In this document: one piece after another, positions 1 to 10,867 of the stretch | How the letters are laid out: each line of letters begins with the position of its first letter | How positions within the stretch are numbered: the first letter of the stretch is position 1 | From: Moniliella sp. 'wahieum' | Taxonomy: Eukaryota > Basidiomycota > Moniliellomycetes > Moniliellales > Moniliellaceae | DNA: 29,789 nt | Reading direction: 5' to 3' | Assembly (NCBI GenBank): GCA_003971905.1 | Contig: RSEE01000180.1 | Span: 1-29,789 of the forward strand | Notes under the pieces: generated by a model | What the model was told of the DNA's origin: nothing | Seen by the model: the letters and a program-made list of their open reading frames with translations, nothing else | The model's database searches: none | Program-made: the position numbers and the translations under genes

Positions 1-1
1 T

Positions 2-226
2 TCAGCGCAAGCCATCATATTTTCCACCGTGATGGCGGCATTGATGTGTTGCTCGGCCTGGCAAGGAGGCGCTTTTCCAAGAGGAGATGATACGGATCGG
101 CTGCTCAAAGCCATCAAGGCAGCCCAGGCAGCCAGCGCCCCTCCACACGACAAGACACAACTTCCCGAATTGGACTACCTTCAAACGGCGCGATGGTGTT
201 CGCTCCTGAAACTCTCCTTTATCTGA
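2..226 (+). CDS. Possible C-terminal fragment of an upstream gene
   Basis: The frame is open from the left edge to a stop at about 224-226. It contains an alanine-rich, helix-like segment (DDTDRLLKAIKAAQAAS) followed by a short polar tail. A second frame over bases 1-90 reads HHIFHRDGGIDVLLGLARR, so an indel may separate two pieces of one protein. I do not recognise the family. The segment could equally be chance open frame in GC-rich DNA, and the opposite strand is also open across 2-331. Confidence 0.22.
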   Translation, partial: SAQAIIFSTVMAALMCCSAWQGGAFPRGDDTDRLLKAIKAAQAASAPPHDKTQLPELDYLQTARWCSLLKLSFI

Positions 227-339
227 CACATGTGTCCTCTGGCCTTCTTCGCTGTTTTTTTGAGTTCTACACCTTCGTTTTCCCCTTATGGATGCCAACG
301 GACCTGATCCACGCATGTTGACGTTGTGCACAACGAATA

Positions 340-1273
340 TGTAGGTTGATCAACGTACCTCCCCCATTCGCGATTCCACAGCTGATAGTGGCCTAACTGA
401 GTGGACAACTTTCATGATCCATATACAGGGAAAGTGAGTGGATGTGATGGGCCCTGCAATCGTTTCCCGTATCGCTGGCACAACACAACGTCGGCATATG
501 ATCCTTCCCCACACACTAAACGCTAGTAGGCACCATGACCAGCCATGGCTGGCAGGGGTGAGGCCTCAGCCTGGGGGAAAGTGAATATGGCTTCGAAACC
601 AGAAGAGTTGGTCGGCTGTTTGAGGTCCGTGGCGGATACCGGGGGGAAAATGGCAGGTCAGAGTCGCATGCAAGAAGTTGATCGAACTTAACTAGCAACT
701 CTAGTAAAGCTAGTAACGAGTAACTGACGATCTAGAAGGTAACGCCGCCGTCTTGTCGTGCTGCGGCGTACTGCATCAAAAGGCTATCTATATGTGGGAG
801 GGAGCTGTTGATATGGTGGGGTGTTTGACCACGTCTGCCAGCCACCGTTGAGTTCAACGATGAAAATCAGCCTTGAATCCTCAGTCCTATGGCTCGTCAG
901 GGTGTAGCGTATTAGGAGGTGCACCAGCTATGGCGTATGGGATCTGTGAGGTGGCAGCGCACAGCATGGTGGCTGCAAATAGTGATGGATGGTGGTGAGT
1001 ACTGAGTAGAAAGGTGCGCGTGACGGATGCGCGGCCTCCCCATGTTGAAAGTATCAACTGTGCGACATAGCATGCATGAGGTTCACGATGCATGACTGGG
1101 TGATATGGTGATAATCGATGAACGTGCTATCTCGCGCATCCTCCGCCCATCACGCATCATGCATCGTGCATCGATGCTCGGGTAGGTAAAATCAGGTTCG
1201 CTCCACCCTCGGCCGCCACCCCCATCGCCACCGCCACCGCCTGCACCCTGCCACCCCCCTCTCTCCTCCTTCC
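340..1273. other. Intergenic region before the phosphatase gene
   Basis: I see no convincing coding sequence here. Short reading frames exist on both strands but lack recognisable motifs. The right part holds ATGCAT-type repeats (about 1087-1095 and 1151-1176) that recur across the window. Just before the phosphatase start, about 1200-1272 is a C-rich, pyrimidine-biased tract, as is common in fungal promoters and 5' untranslated regions. Confidence 0.5.
1151..1176. repeat. ATGCAT/GCATCATGCAT-type repeat
   Basis: This is a run of overlapping CATCATGCATCGTGCATCGATG-like words built on the palindromes ATGCAT and ATCGAT. The same style of motif is present at about 4375-4398, 4612-4625, 12831-12855, 13135-13158, 24254-24276, 24452-24474, 25362-25380 and 27361-27371. 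All but the first of these, which lies just past the phosphatase stop, sit well outside the recognised genes. Confidence 0.6.
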
Positions 1274-2230
1274 ATGTCTGAAACAGGATCCATACTCCCA
1301 TCCGCGGAGAATCGCACTTCCCCTTCCACAGTGGAGACCTCTTCCTGACTCTCTGTCGCCTGGCAACTGGCCAGGACGATGGCCTCCTCCCCGCATCCTC
1401 ATCAGGCGCCGCAGCGCAACGTTTTGTGCTCGAGGTCAAGTATGGTGGTGCCATGCACCAAATTCGCCTGAGCGCAGACGACAGTGTAGGAGTTCTGAAG
1501 CAATCGCTCGCGCGTCACATCCGTCCCGCCCGATCGGCAGAAGCTTTGGGCTTGGTGCGTGGCCAGTTGCCGGACGACTCCACCCCCATTCCCAATCTGC
1601 CTTTCCTTCGAGCGAAAACTTCCCCTATTCTCTCGTGGCCGACTCTGATGCACCTGAATCGGATTCACATTTCCATGGCGAAACAAAGATGTGATGGGCA
1701 TCACCCTCTTGGGCACACCATTGCCCTCTATTTCGCCCCCTGTGCCTGAGGTTGCAAATCAGACGAGCAGTGTCATGCGGCGCTCATTTGACGAATCTGT
1801 GATGAATCCGAGCGCAAAATCAAGCACAGCGCAAGGTGGCTGCATGTACCTCGAGGTGCAACGGCGCTTGGACGTCGTTTGCGAGCGCACAGCAGATTTC
1901 GCTGTTCTTCATCCTCCACGGCCGGTAAGCGATTGCTTGTGCTTGATCTGATTACACATTGGTCGACACCGAGGCTCTATTGAGGGGAGAGAGTGTTTCA
2001 TCCGTACGCCCCTACCTGAGCGAAGTAAGTATCTTCGTTCATCACGAGCAGCGGCGGAAAGCTGACCAGGACGCTTGCCCAGATGCTGGCCAATCTGTAT
2101 CCCTACTACGACATCTGCATTTGGTCCCAAACCCACTGGCGCTGGGTAGAAGCCAAACTGACCGAACTGCACCTCCTTTCCGACCCCCGTTCCAGATCTC
2201 ATTGTTCTGGATCGCACAGCCATGCCCAAC
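1274..2230 (+). CDS. UBLCP1: UBLCP1-like CTD phosphatase, N-terminal half
   Basis: This is the first half of a ubiquitin-like-domain-containing FCP1-family phosphatase. The animal member acts on RNA polymerase II CTD and on nuclear proteasomes. A ubiquitin-like domain is seen from about 1428 (LEVKYGGAMHQIRLSADDSV, then VLKQSL and LGLVRGQLPDDSTPI). Then come PPRP and GKRLLVLDL, followed after a one-base shift by DYTLVDTEALLRG, which gives the catalytic DxDxT motif near 1947-1960. RPYLSE joins across an intron to LYPYYDICIWSQTHWRWVEA and LIVLDRTAMP. The start at 1274 (MSETGSIL) is the first ATG compatible with the domain. At least four indels are needed to join the frames, one inside the catalytic motif. 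Homology stops at about 2230 and resumes at about 3750. Confidence 0.82.
2025..2082 (+). other. Intron in the phosphatase gene (58 nt)
   Basis: GTAAGT at 2025 and CCCAG at 2078-2082 flank a 58-nt segment with a plausible GCTGACC branch site. Removing it joins RPYLSE to MLANLYPYYD, which matches the family (RPYLHE...YEDYDIVIWS in animals) far better than read-through. Confidence 0.85.
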
Positions 2231-2985
2231 GTACGCCTCCCTGGACCTTGGCCTGCTCCCCAACAGATGATGGAAGAGTTTATGGCCCACAAGCTGTTCG
2301 ACCTTCGCACGTCGATCGGCACAGCCAAAAAGACTAAAGCCAAACTATTCCGTTTTTGCGGGATATGTTGCCGGAAGTTGAGCTTCCTACGAGCTCGGAG
2401 ACCTCCAAGAGCAAGAAGGAAAACACATTGTCGCACTTGGCGTCACTATACGACAAGATCGTCTACTCGGCGCACCATCATGCTGAGGTGCTTTGCATAT
2501 CACATTCGCCTAACCCGCCCGTCCAAGTCCCATCGTCTTCTATTGTACTCGACGATCTGGACCAAATCGACGCCGGTGCTCGGGAGCTGTTTGCTAGCTT
2601 TTGGGATGCGGTTAGTTCCCGGGCCTCCTTAACCCAACGAACCAGCATGACCCAAATGCATCCCCGGCGAGCAAGGAAACGTTCATTATCCAGGCGATGG
2701 ATCTCTATGGTGCTCTCATTCATGAACTCAGCCTGGTGATCCAAGGCGAGAACTTGGAAGAGGCATCTGAGCGACCTGAAGCCACCCTTCCATTCATCCT
2801 TTGGAGCAGGCTGTGCCTCAAAAGAGACGGCCCAAAACGTCGGAGGCGACTCGCACCGGATATGGAGATGGTGAATTCGAGTCCACCTCCTCCCATTCTC
2901 CCCGTCCGAGGCCAGTACCCCAGTGCCCGCGTTACCAAGCGTAAGAGGCAAGCCAAGGAAGGGGAGTCTGATCTAAGCCCATGAT
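2231..2985 (+). CDS. Unidentified coding-like segment inside the phosphatase gene
   Basis: This stretch has coding character on the same strand but no similarity I recognise to the phosphatase. Readable pieces are MEEFMAHKLFDLRTSIGTAK, then (next frame) RDMLPEVELPTSSETSKSKK, LSHLASLYDKIVYSAHHHAE and VLDDLDQIDAGARELFASFW. A further piece reads FIIQAMDLYGALIHELSLVI, and the tail is basic, ending at TGA about 2984. A possible small intron runs from GTTAGT at 2609 to an AG near 2665-2671; it would join FWDA to ETFIIQAMDLYG in frame. It could be a nested gene, part of a chimeric join, or an insertion in the phosphatase. I do not know its function. Confidence 0.45.
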
Positions 2986-3081
2986 GGCAGCCAAAGCGCC
3001 TCCTCTCCCTCTCTCCCCCCTCTCCCCCTCTCCCATTAGCACCAGCATCTGACTGGCAAGCTCATCGTCAGCTCCCGAGAC

Positions 3082-3700
3082 TTGGGGGAGAGATGCATAT
3101 TTCCAAGCACGACTCCTTCAGGGGTTTTATTGCTCAAGAACTTGGACAAGCTTGCCGATGCCTTTGAGCATGCTATGCAGGCTGGCAAGTTAGACCCTTC
3201 CCCCAGCAAAATGCCTATTATTACAAGTCCCTTTGACGGTCAGGCGATGAACGTTGACGACACGCCTGCCTCAGAGGGCCTCGCCGATCCGGAAGCACCC
3301 GGTTCGACCTCCTCGGCCCTTGTCGACTCAAACGCCTGCTTCGACGTTTGCCCCAGAGTCCCTCCCCTTTCCCTTGACGGCGAAGCCCTGGGGCTTAGCA
3401 ATGGCCTACCACGGGTCATCATCCCCCCCTTCATGGGGAATTCACAGGAGGGAGCGTGTTTCACAGGAAAAAAGGGAAGCGACCCTACCCTGGTCCCGCC
3501 CAGGCCAATTGGCTATGCCAAGCCTATCCACCGGAGATGCATTGCGTCGTCGCATTCTGCCTCGCCCCCTCTTCCTAGGCTCAGTCGCACTTCCCCTTCA
3601 GGTGCTACTCAAACTTCAAGCACCCACCTTGGTCGCAAGGCTCGCTCCAGTGAAAAGGCCACTCCAGCCGCGTCCCCATTGGTACCATCCACATCCACAT
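3082..3700 (+). CDS. Ser/Pro/Thr-rich open segment, unidentified
   Basis: A long frame opens at 3082 after a CT-rich tract (3000-3034). Its first part looks protein-like (GVLLLKNLDKLADAFEHAMQ, a likely helix). The rest is low-complexity and rich in Ser, Pro and Thr (AMNVDDTPASEGLADPEAPG, ASPPLPRLSRTSPSGATQTS). It may be a disordered C-terminal region of the segment at 2231-2985. The frame stays open to 3906, but from about 3750 the conserved phosphatase half lies in another frame, so I end the call at about 3700. No function is assigned. Confidence 0.3.
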
Positions 3701-3749
3701 TCTCTCGACGGAAAAGGCAAAGTATTCTACATCTTCGGGACGTCCGAGA

Positions 3750-4330
3750 TCCAACCGAAAAAAAATCTCGGTCAAACCCCTGGAGGTCATCTGGCGTCGG
3801 TTTGGTGAAGAGCAATATTCTGCGCGCAACACAATCCATGTTGACGACATTGCTCGCAACTTTGCTCTTAATCCTGGCAACGGCGTGCTTGTTCATGGTA
3901 CGTTGACTACAGCCTTGTATGACGCTTGGAGCTTAATGCTTGAAGCTTGAAGCTCGATAAGCGTGACCCTTGTGTTGAAATTGAACGAACGTTAGTCCGT
4001 GTACTAACCTAACCAACACTAACTTAACCTGTCCTAAACTTGCTTTTGATCTTTGAACTCCTCGCTTTTCGGTCCCTTCGACGCTGCACTTGCGGTTGCG
4101 CTTAGGCTATCACGTAGGTAACCTCTCCTCATCCCAACTTGGGACAACTCGGAAGCAGAAAACTCAAAAGTACTGATCCATTCTGTTTGCACAGCACTCG
4201 CCACATTTTGATACGGCTGAACGCTCTCGAGCGCTATTGTCTCCAACTCGCCCATCCCTCGGTGGAAGATATCAGCGCGTTGGACCATACGCACTGGCGC
4301 TCCTACCGCGGGCCATCGGTAGGCAAGTAA
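3750..4330 (+). CDS. UBLCP1: UBLCP1-like CTD phosphatase, C-terminal half
   Basis: This segment carries the last part of the same phosphatase fold. ISVKPLEVIWRRFGEEQYSA and RNTIHVDDIARNFALNPGNG correspond to family segments of the type VKPLGVIW...NTIMFDDIGRNFLMNPQNG, including the conserved DD acidic pair. After a probable long intron, ALERYCLQLAHPSVEDISAL and DHTHWRSY match the family C-terminus (helix, then LNHKYWERY). The stop is TAA at 4328-4330. The link from the N-terminal half is interrupted by about 1.5 kb of other sequence. Whether these exons are spliced together cannot be decided from sequence alone. Confidence 0.8.
3898..4191 (+). other. Probable long intron in the phosphatase gene
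   Basis: A GTACGT donor at about 3898 follows NPGNGVLVHG. A TTTGCACAG acceptor ends near 4191, just before the C-terminal helix. At about 290 nt it is several times longer than the other introns here. It contains an AAGCTTGA repeat (3923-3960) and an AACCTAACCAACACTAAC tract that could serve as branch region. Exact ends are uncertain by a few bases. Confidence 0.55.
3923..3960. repeat. AGCTTGA-type tandem repeat
   Basis: Short direct copies of GCTTGGAGCTTAATGCTTGA and GAAGCTTGAAGCTCGA occur here. The same unit recurs at 5020-5096 and, most extensively, at 24053-24136. Confidence 0.6.
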
Positions 4331-5779
4331 GCGGTCAACAATGCGTCAAACCAGAGGGTGTGGCGCAGCAACCGGGCATGCATTAGATTGCATGCATAGC
4401 AGTAACTTAACCTACTGTGTGTTTTGCTAGGGCCCCTAGGGAACAGCAAAGCATCCATAAGACTGCAGGTTTTTTTAACGTTTACCACTATCCGGGCACC
4501 GTAACGCGTAACCAGATACCGCGCGTCTGGCTTCGAACTGGCTATGGGGAGTCGCTTCTAGGTGATTTGGAGGAGCTTGAGCAATAGATACACCCAAGAG
4601 ACCAGACATACAGGATGCATGATTGGCTCTTATTTACTCCGGGTATGCCATGATGCGCTTGATATGACCATCGGGAATGTTACTAGTGACTATTTGCGTT
4701 GGTGGTTATATGGGACGCATGGAACCTTGGACATGTTGAGCGCTAGCAGCACATTTTTACCATCTTTACCCTTCACACACTGCGGGCCCATGCGTGCCTG
4801 ATATGTGCTTCAGAAGCAGGATTGGTACTAGTTCTACCTCAGGAACTGCAGAGCTAAATCCTCATAGTCTGAGCGCTCACTGAGTATAGTAAAGTGCTCG
4901 CAGTTCATGCTGCACATGTGTGGTTCACAGCTCCCATACGAACAACTCTGTGGCCCTGGTGATGCATCGAACACAGCCGTTGTCTCAAGAGATATACTCT
5001 CCAAAGTGATTCTGATTGAAAAGCTTGTACGAGCGCTCGAGAAGCTCGGAGCTTGAGGCTGAGCTCAAGCGCGAGGCTCTGAAGCTTGAAGTTTGGCATT
5101 GTCGTCACACGGCTCGCCCTATCCTATGGAACTCAATCCCGCTGGATGGAGGTGCTCACTGGATGGAGAGATTGTGACATGTGTGTGTCACATGCTTGGC
5201 GCCTGTTCGCGCCTGCTATTCCGCGGTGCGCTGCAGGCGCACGCTCCGGTGGAGTCGAACGATTGGCGAGCGGCGTGCTGCACATTTGAACAAACGAGGG
5301 CTGGCGCTGGGAAAGGAAAAAAAGGCGAGGCGAAACAGGAGGCGTTTTCAATATTGAAGTGTCACATGGCGAGCGGGCAGGCGCAGTGCAAGAGGAGCTG
5401 ACACTGGCTCGGAGCGAACCCGCCGTCAGAGGCGTGGCGGCTGCTGCGCTCAGGCGCCGACTCAGACGCGCCCTCCGGCGCTCAGGCGCTCAGACCTCCT
5501 CGGGTGCCAGCCCCAGCGCCGCAGGCTGCCAGCCGAGGCCGAGTGTGGGACACTGCCTTCCAGGGCAGGTACCCTCCTGCTTTTTCCCGCCACTGCCTCG
5601 CGGCAGCCATCGCCATCTGACCATACGCCATCGCCATCACCACCACCATCGCCATCGCCCCCACGTCCATCCCCCACCGCCGCTTCCTACTCAGCCGCCT
5701 CCTCAACTGCCCCCGCCTTGGCGAAGCTCCAACTCTGCCGTCCTTGGCCTGATCTTTCCCCCTGAGGTCTTACCCCCCG
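4331..5779. other. Intergenic region and probable histidine kinase promoter
   Basis: No recognisable gene lies between the phosphatase stop and the histidine kinase start. The left part has ATGCAT words (4375-4398, 4612-4625). About 5020-5096 is an AGCTTGA/GAGCTC-type repeat. From about 5400 the DNA becomes GC-rich with many GGCGC words, then C-rich with a CATCAC/CATCGC run (5626-5660). I read that as the 5' untranslated region of the kinase gene rather than a His-rich protein, because the frame does not continue into a kinase domain. Confidence 0.5.
5020..5096. repeat. AGCTTGA/GAGCTC degenerate repeat
   Basis: This region is built of AAGCTTG, GAGCTC and GAGCTTGAGGCTGAGCTC words, ending in GAAGCTTGAAG. 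It belongs to the same family as 3923-3960 and 24053-24136. It lies about 700 bp upstream of the histidine kinase start. Confidence 0.55.
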
Positions 5780-8700
5780 ATGGCGTCGGTATCTGCCCCC
5801 CCTCCCGGGCCCGCCCTGCCCGGCCTGAGGCCTCCGTCGCTAATGCCTTCATCGATCATCTTGTCCACCTCACCACAGCCCTCTCTCCTCGCTTGTCTTC
5901 TATATCGAAGGCTGCAGACACCGACAACGCTCTGCCCCACCCTTCCGTCTCCCTCTACCATACCCCTCTCCCGAGCTGCCTCCCAAGCTCGATGAACTGC
6001 CACCGCCCTTTGTCACCTTCCATTCCACTGACGATGCTCGCATCCCTCTAATTGAGAGTGCCCTGCGTGATCTCTACCAGCGCCTAATGGTTCTCGAGGG
6101 AGATCAGGCTTCGCACCCCTCATCTCAAGCTTACACGTCCCGCAGTGCTGGACCATCGACGCTCCCCCCGTCCTCACCTTCCACCACCCCCGCCCATGTC
6201 TTTCAGATCTTCCACCTTGGCGGCCGCTACACCGTCCGCTGCCGTGACAGCACTCACCCGATGTCGCCGAACGCCGCCACGCGCTGCAAGTCCTGTGGTC
6301 GTCGCATGTCGACTGTGGTGCCCTATACGGTTCGCGCGCCCCTCCCCAGAGCGAGGAGTTCCCTCTTTCTTACCCTCTCGGAATGGGCCCGGATGGGACC
6401 CCAGTTTTGTTAGCTGGTGGGGCACGGCGACGCAAGAAGCGCACTCGTTCTAGCGCCACCCATGATTGCGACCCACAGGCTGATCCCAGCGTCAGCGGCG
6501 CGGGAGATGATGATGGTTCACATGAATATGAGTGGGAGTATGGTCAACGCCGCCCCTCCTCATCTCACTCGAATAACCAATCCCAATCGTCTGCGATGCG
6601 AGAAAACGGCTGTCCAATACTTGGTCGGGGGCGGTTCCTCCGCGCTCAATCCGAGTGTCTCTGGCCTGCGTACGGCTACTCCAAGTTCGGTACGGACTGG
6701 AGGCGATATACCCGATGAGCTGTCTGAGACAGGTTCCCGCTCTTCCCTTGCCAGCTCAGATGACGACAGTGATCTCGTTGCTGATCCTATCGAGGCTTTT
6801 GGTGCGTTTGAGCGCTATTCGGACGAGTCAGGGTTGTCTGCCCAGGAGGAGCTGCGGCTCTCAAAGCTCAAGTGCAGGACATTGCACGTGTGTGCAAGGT
6901 GCGTTGCTGTAAACCCCCAAATTGAGACGAGTTACTGACTCTGTGATTCAATAGGCTGTTGCATTTGGTGACCTATCGCAGCACATTACCATCCCGGTTC
7001 AAGGACATGTGATGGTCGAGCTCAAAGACATCATCAATCAGATGGTCGACACGCTCTCTGAATTTACCACCGATGTTATCCGTGTCTCGCTGAGGTCGGT
7101 ACCGAGGGCAAACTTGGTGGGCAAGTTCAGACCCAGGGGGTGCAGGCCGTTGGAAAGAACTCAAGGAGGTGGTAAACAAGTTAGCCATGAACCTCACCGA
7201 ACAAGTACGAGGTGTCGCCACTGTCACCAAGGCTGTCGCTCGAGGCGACTTGTCGGAGAAGATTCACGTCGAGGCGATGGAGAGATCCTCGAGTTAAAGG
7301 TAACAATAACGTTATGGTCGAGCAATTACGCCATTTTGCCAACGAGGTTACCCGTGTTTCGCGCGAGTTGGGGTGCGGGGTCAGCTGGGTGGACAAGGTT
7401 GTTCCAGGCGTGAAGGGTGTATGGAAGAGTTTGACCATCAACGTGAACCGGATGTGCTACAACTTGACTGAGCAAGTGCGTTCAATTGGTATGGTCACCA
7501 CTGCCGTCGCTAATGGCGACCTGACCCGTATCATCGACATCGAAGCGGAGGGAGAGATGTTGACGCTGAAGGAGACCGTCAACTCTATGGTGGCTCAGCT
7601 GCGAGTCTTGCTTCGGAGGTGGTGCGCATGTCGATGGAAGGGGACGTATGGAAAACTCGGGGGGCAAGCCATGTGCCGAATGCAGAGGGAACATGGAAAG
7701 ATCTGACCCAAGTGTCAACAAGATGGCTGATAACTTGACGTCTCAAGTGCGAGAGATCGCGCGTGTCACCAAGTGTGTCGCCGAAGGTGTTTTGACCGAG
7801 TACATCAACGTTGACGCCAAAGGTGAAATCCTTGACCTCAAACTTACGGTCAACAATATGGTGCGCCAGCTGAACACTTTGTCGGACGAGATTATCCGCG
7901 TCTCGGTCGAGGTGGTACAGAAGGTCAGCTCGGTGGCCAAGCCCACATCATGGGCGCTAAAGGCCAATGGCAAGTCCTATCCGATGCTGTCAACGTAATG
8001 GCATTCAACCTTACGACGCAGGTGCGGTCCATTGCGGAAGTCACTACAGCTGTTGCCCGGGGTGACCTGAGCAAGACCATCTCGGTCGACGTGCGCGGGG
8101 AGATCCGCGATCTTAAACTCACTGTCAACGCCATGGTCAAATTCTTACGCACCTTCTCTACCGAAGTGATTCGGGTCGCCCGGGAGGTGGGCACGAGGGC
8201 CGTTTAGGTGGCTATGCTACAGTTTCGGGCGTGGGCGGAACATGGAAGGACCTGACCGAGTCAGTCAACACGATGGCAGGCAATTTGACCCTGCAAGTAC
8301 GACCATTGCCCATGCTACTACAGCTGTGGCTCGCGGCGACCTTTCACAGAAGGTCACCCTCGGTGTCAGGAGAGATGTTGGATTTGGTTAACACAATCAA
8401 CAACATGATCGACCAATTGTCCTTCTTTGCATCAGAGGTCACCCGTGTCGCACGCGAGGTGGGCACCGAGGGACGGCTGGGTGGACGCGCACAAAAGAAG
8501 GACGCCAAGGGCAAGTGGGCAGAGATTACAGACAATGTTAACCAGATGGCTTCCAACTTGACGTCTCAAGTGCGTGCGTTTGCCCAAATCACAGCCGCTG
8601 CGACCGATGGAGACTTCTCTCGCTTCGTCACTGTCGAGGCGTCCGGGGAGATGGATTCGCTCAAGACTAAAATCAACCAATGGTGTTTGGTCTTCGCGAC

Positions 8701-10867
8701 TCCATTCAAAAGAACACGGCGGCCAGGGAGGCGGCTGAATTGGCCAATCGATCCAAGTCAGAATTCCTTGCCAACATGTCACACGAGATCCGCACCCCGA
8801 TGAACGGCATCATTGGCATGACGGCTTTAACCCTTGAAACGGAGCTGACTCGAAGTCAGAGGGAAAACTTGCTGACCGTGTCAAGTTTGGCAGGCAACCT
8901 GCTGGCCATCATTGATGACATTCTCGACATCTCTAAGATCGAAGCGGGCCGAATGACTGTAGAAGAGGTCCCATTCTCGTTACGTGGAATCGTTTTCACC
9001 ATCCTCAAGACGTTGTCGGTTCGTGCGACTCAGAAGAAGCTCAATCTACTGTACGAGGTGAACCCAGATTGCCCTGATGCACTCATCGGGGATGCACTCC
9101 GTCTCAAACAGATTATCACCAACTTGATTGGCAATGCCGTGAAGTTCACCGAAGCGGGGGGGCACGTTCGCTCAAGTGTCGACTGGCGGAAGTGCTGAAC
9201 GAGAACGAGCTTAAGCTCGAGTTCTGCGCCTCCGACTCGGGGATTGGCATTAAAGCAGAGAAGCTCGACTTGATCTTTGACACATTTTGTCAAGCAGACG
9301 GCTCTACAACGCGCAAGTATGGTGGCACTGGGCTGGGCCTAAGTATTTCCCGCCGGCTTGCCAACCTATGGGCGGGTGGTGATTTGTGGGTCGAGTCCCA
9401 ATATGGCCATGGCTCAGACTTCTACTTCACCATGGTGGTTAAGCTGGACCAACAACTGCTCAACCCGGCCGTGCTGGCGGAAAAGGTTAAGCCTTACCGT
9501 GGGCGGCACGTCCTTTTCCTCGATACGCTGCACGATACAACTGGAATCCACTCTATGCTGACCGACTTGGGCTTTAAAGCCACTATATGCCACTCGATCG
9601 AAGACGCACGCACACTGGTGCACGCGGGACCCTGGCCTCGTCGTCGCATCAGCATGGTGGGGGGGTCCGGTTCGGCCGCCCGATCAGGTCTCGCAAGGAT
9701 TCGGACCCAATCGAGGGAAGGAGGGTTTTCCAACGGCAGGTACCCAGCTCGATATGATTCTCAATTGCCCTACTCGTCTACCCTGGATTGTCCTCCCGGA
9801 TACGACGTTTCGGACTATGGCTCGATGGACCCGTGGCAGGTGTCCGGCGCTCGAGCCGCGGAGCAACCTCGTATCTTAGCCTCCTCGCCTACTTCGGCGT
9901 CGCCCGTTACCCCTGTATCTCCCACAACCCCAGCACGCTCAACCGATCAACGGAGGGAACTCCCTCCACTGCTGTTCGGCACATCGCAGGACTTCAAGCC
10001 GCAACAATACGGATGACTACCCCGCATCGAGGCCATCTTAGTTGACTCTGTCGCGGCGGTGGTGGAAGAGTTGAGATCGGTGGAGCACTTGCGCTACATC
10101 TCCGTCAACCTCATCATTCCTCAAGGAGAGGAGCTCAACATGACCTATGCTCTTGATCATGGGATTGTCTCGTGCACACCAAACCAATGGCACCTGTCGA
10201 TCTGTATAACGCGTTGCTCCCCTCACTCGAATCGTCCACCATGGCGCCCGGAGAAGGAGAGTCAGAGGCAACATACGACATTTTGCTTGCCGAGGACAAC
10301 GAAGTCAACCAGAAACTGGCGTGCAAGATGCTGGAGAATAAGGGTCATCGATCGAGGTAGTATCCAACGGTGCTGAGGCTGTTCTTGCCGTCAAGGGGCC
10401 AAGCCGTTTGATGTGATCTTGATGGACGTTTCGATGCCAGTGATGGGGGGCATTGATGCCACTGTTGCAATCCGCGCATGGGAAGCCGAGATGGACCGAG
10501 AGCCAGTACCCATTGTGGCTCTCACAGCTCATGCCATGTTGGGTGACAAAGGTAGGTGCCTACTCGCTCATTTTCATGATTATGTACTAACAATGCGTTA
10601 TGCTTCAGAAAAATGCCTCGAAGCCGGCATGAATGGCTACGTTTCCAAGCCAATTCGTCGCAACGAGTTGATGAGCACCCTGCGCAATCTGTTGGCTAAC
10701 AAGCAGACGGCCGCTTCCCGAGCCGAGAAGGCTCGCGGGAGAGTTGGAGGGGGATCGGCTCGCTCTGTCTCGGCAGCGCTATCACAAGCTTTATCGTCCC
10801 AAGCGTTTCAGAAGCTGTCGCGATCGCCGCCACCACATCCACCTCTTCCAATCCGTCCGTCTTGTAA
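5780..10867 (+). CDS. NIK1: Group III hybrid histidine kinase (Nik1/OS-1 type)
   Basis: This is an osmosensing and fungicide-responsive cytosolic hybrid kinase that signals to the HOG MAP kinase pathway through a phosphotransfer protein. The N-terminus starts at [10 protein letters not shown] (ATG 5780), then [34 protein letters not shown] and an acidic, Ser-rich linker. Seven HAMP-type units follow (about 6870-8712). The phospho-acceptor H-box is [10 protein letters not shown] (His codon 8782-8784), the N-box LIGNAVKFT (about 9122), and the G-boxes SDSGIGI and GTGLGLSIS (9233-9350). The receiver has [25 protein letters not shown] (Asp codon 10425-10427), LTAHAM and SKPI. About ten single-base indels break the frame, yet every domain is conserved. 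The end at TAA 10865 (NPSVL) requires one late shift; without it the frame runs to 11027. No transmembrane segment is visible, as expected for this group. Confidence 0.95.
6870..8712 (+). repeat. HAMP-domain repeat array in the kinase
   Basis: About 92-codon units repeat, each of the form QVRxIAxVTxAVAxGDLS, then GEIxxLKxTVNxMVxQL, EVxRVxxEVGTEGxLGG and WKxLTxxVNxMAxNL. Units begin near 6870, 7196, 7460, 7736, 8014, 8290 and 8567. The seventh is a half unit leading into the H-box helix. Group III kinases typically carry about five to seven such units, and they mediate osmosensing and phenylpyrrole/dicarboximide sensitivity. Unit 3 has a shortened, altered EVGTEG segment (EGDVWKLGGQ). Confidence 0.9.
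6899..6954 (+). other. Intron 1 of the histidine kinase (56 nt)
   Basis: GTGCGT at 6899 and AATAG at 6950-6954 flank 56 nt. Removal joins ARVCK to [10 protein letters not shown], which restores the conserved start of HAMP unit 1. A GTTACTGACTC branch-like site lies within. Confidence 0.88.
10552..10608 (+). other. Intron 2 of the histidine kinase (57 nt)
   Basis: GTAGGT at 10552 and TTCAG ending at 10608 flank 57 nt, with a perfect GTACTAAC branch site (10585-10592). Splicing joins [10 protein letters not shown] to [15 protein letters not shown], which is the expected receiver-domain sequence. Confidence 0.93.

Noticed and set aside
1909..2436. Minus-strand open frame of 175 codons
   Set aside because: It overlaps the phosphatase catalytic region antisense and has no recognisable motif.
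5359..5779. His/Pro-rich protein start for the histidine kinase
   Set aside because: The HHHHHRHRPH stretch comes from CATCAC repeats in a C-rich leader; a sensible kinase N-terminus begins at 5780.
5780..10867. Histidine kinase as a pseudogene
   Set aside because: All catalytic residues and splice sites are intact between the single-base breaks, and other essential genes show the same breaks, so error is more likely than decay.
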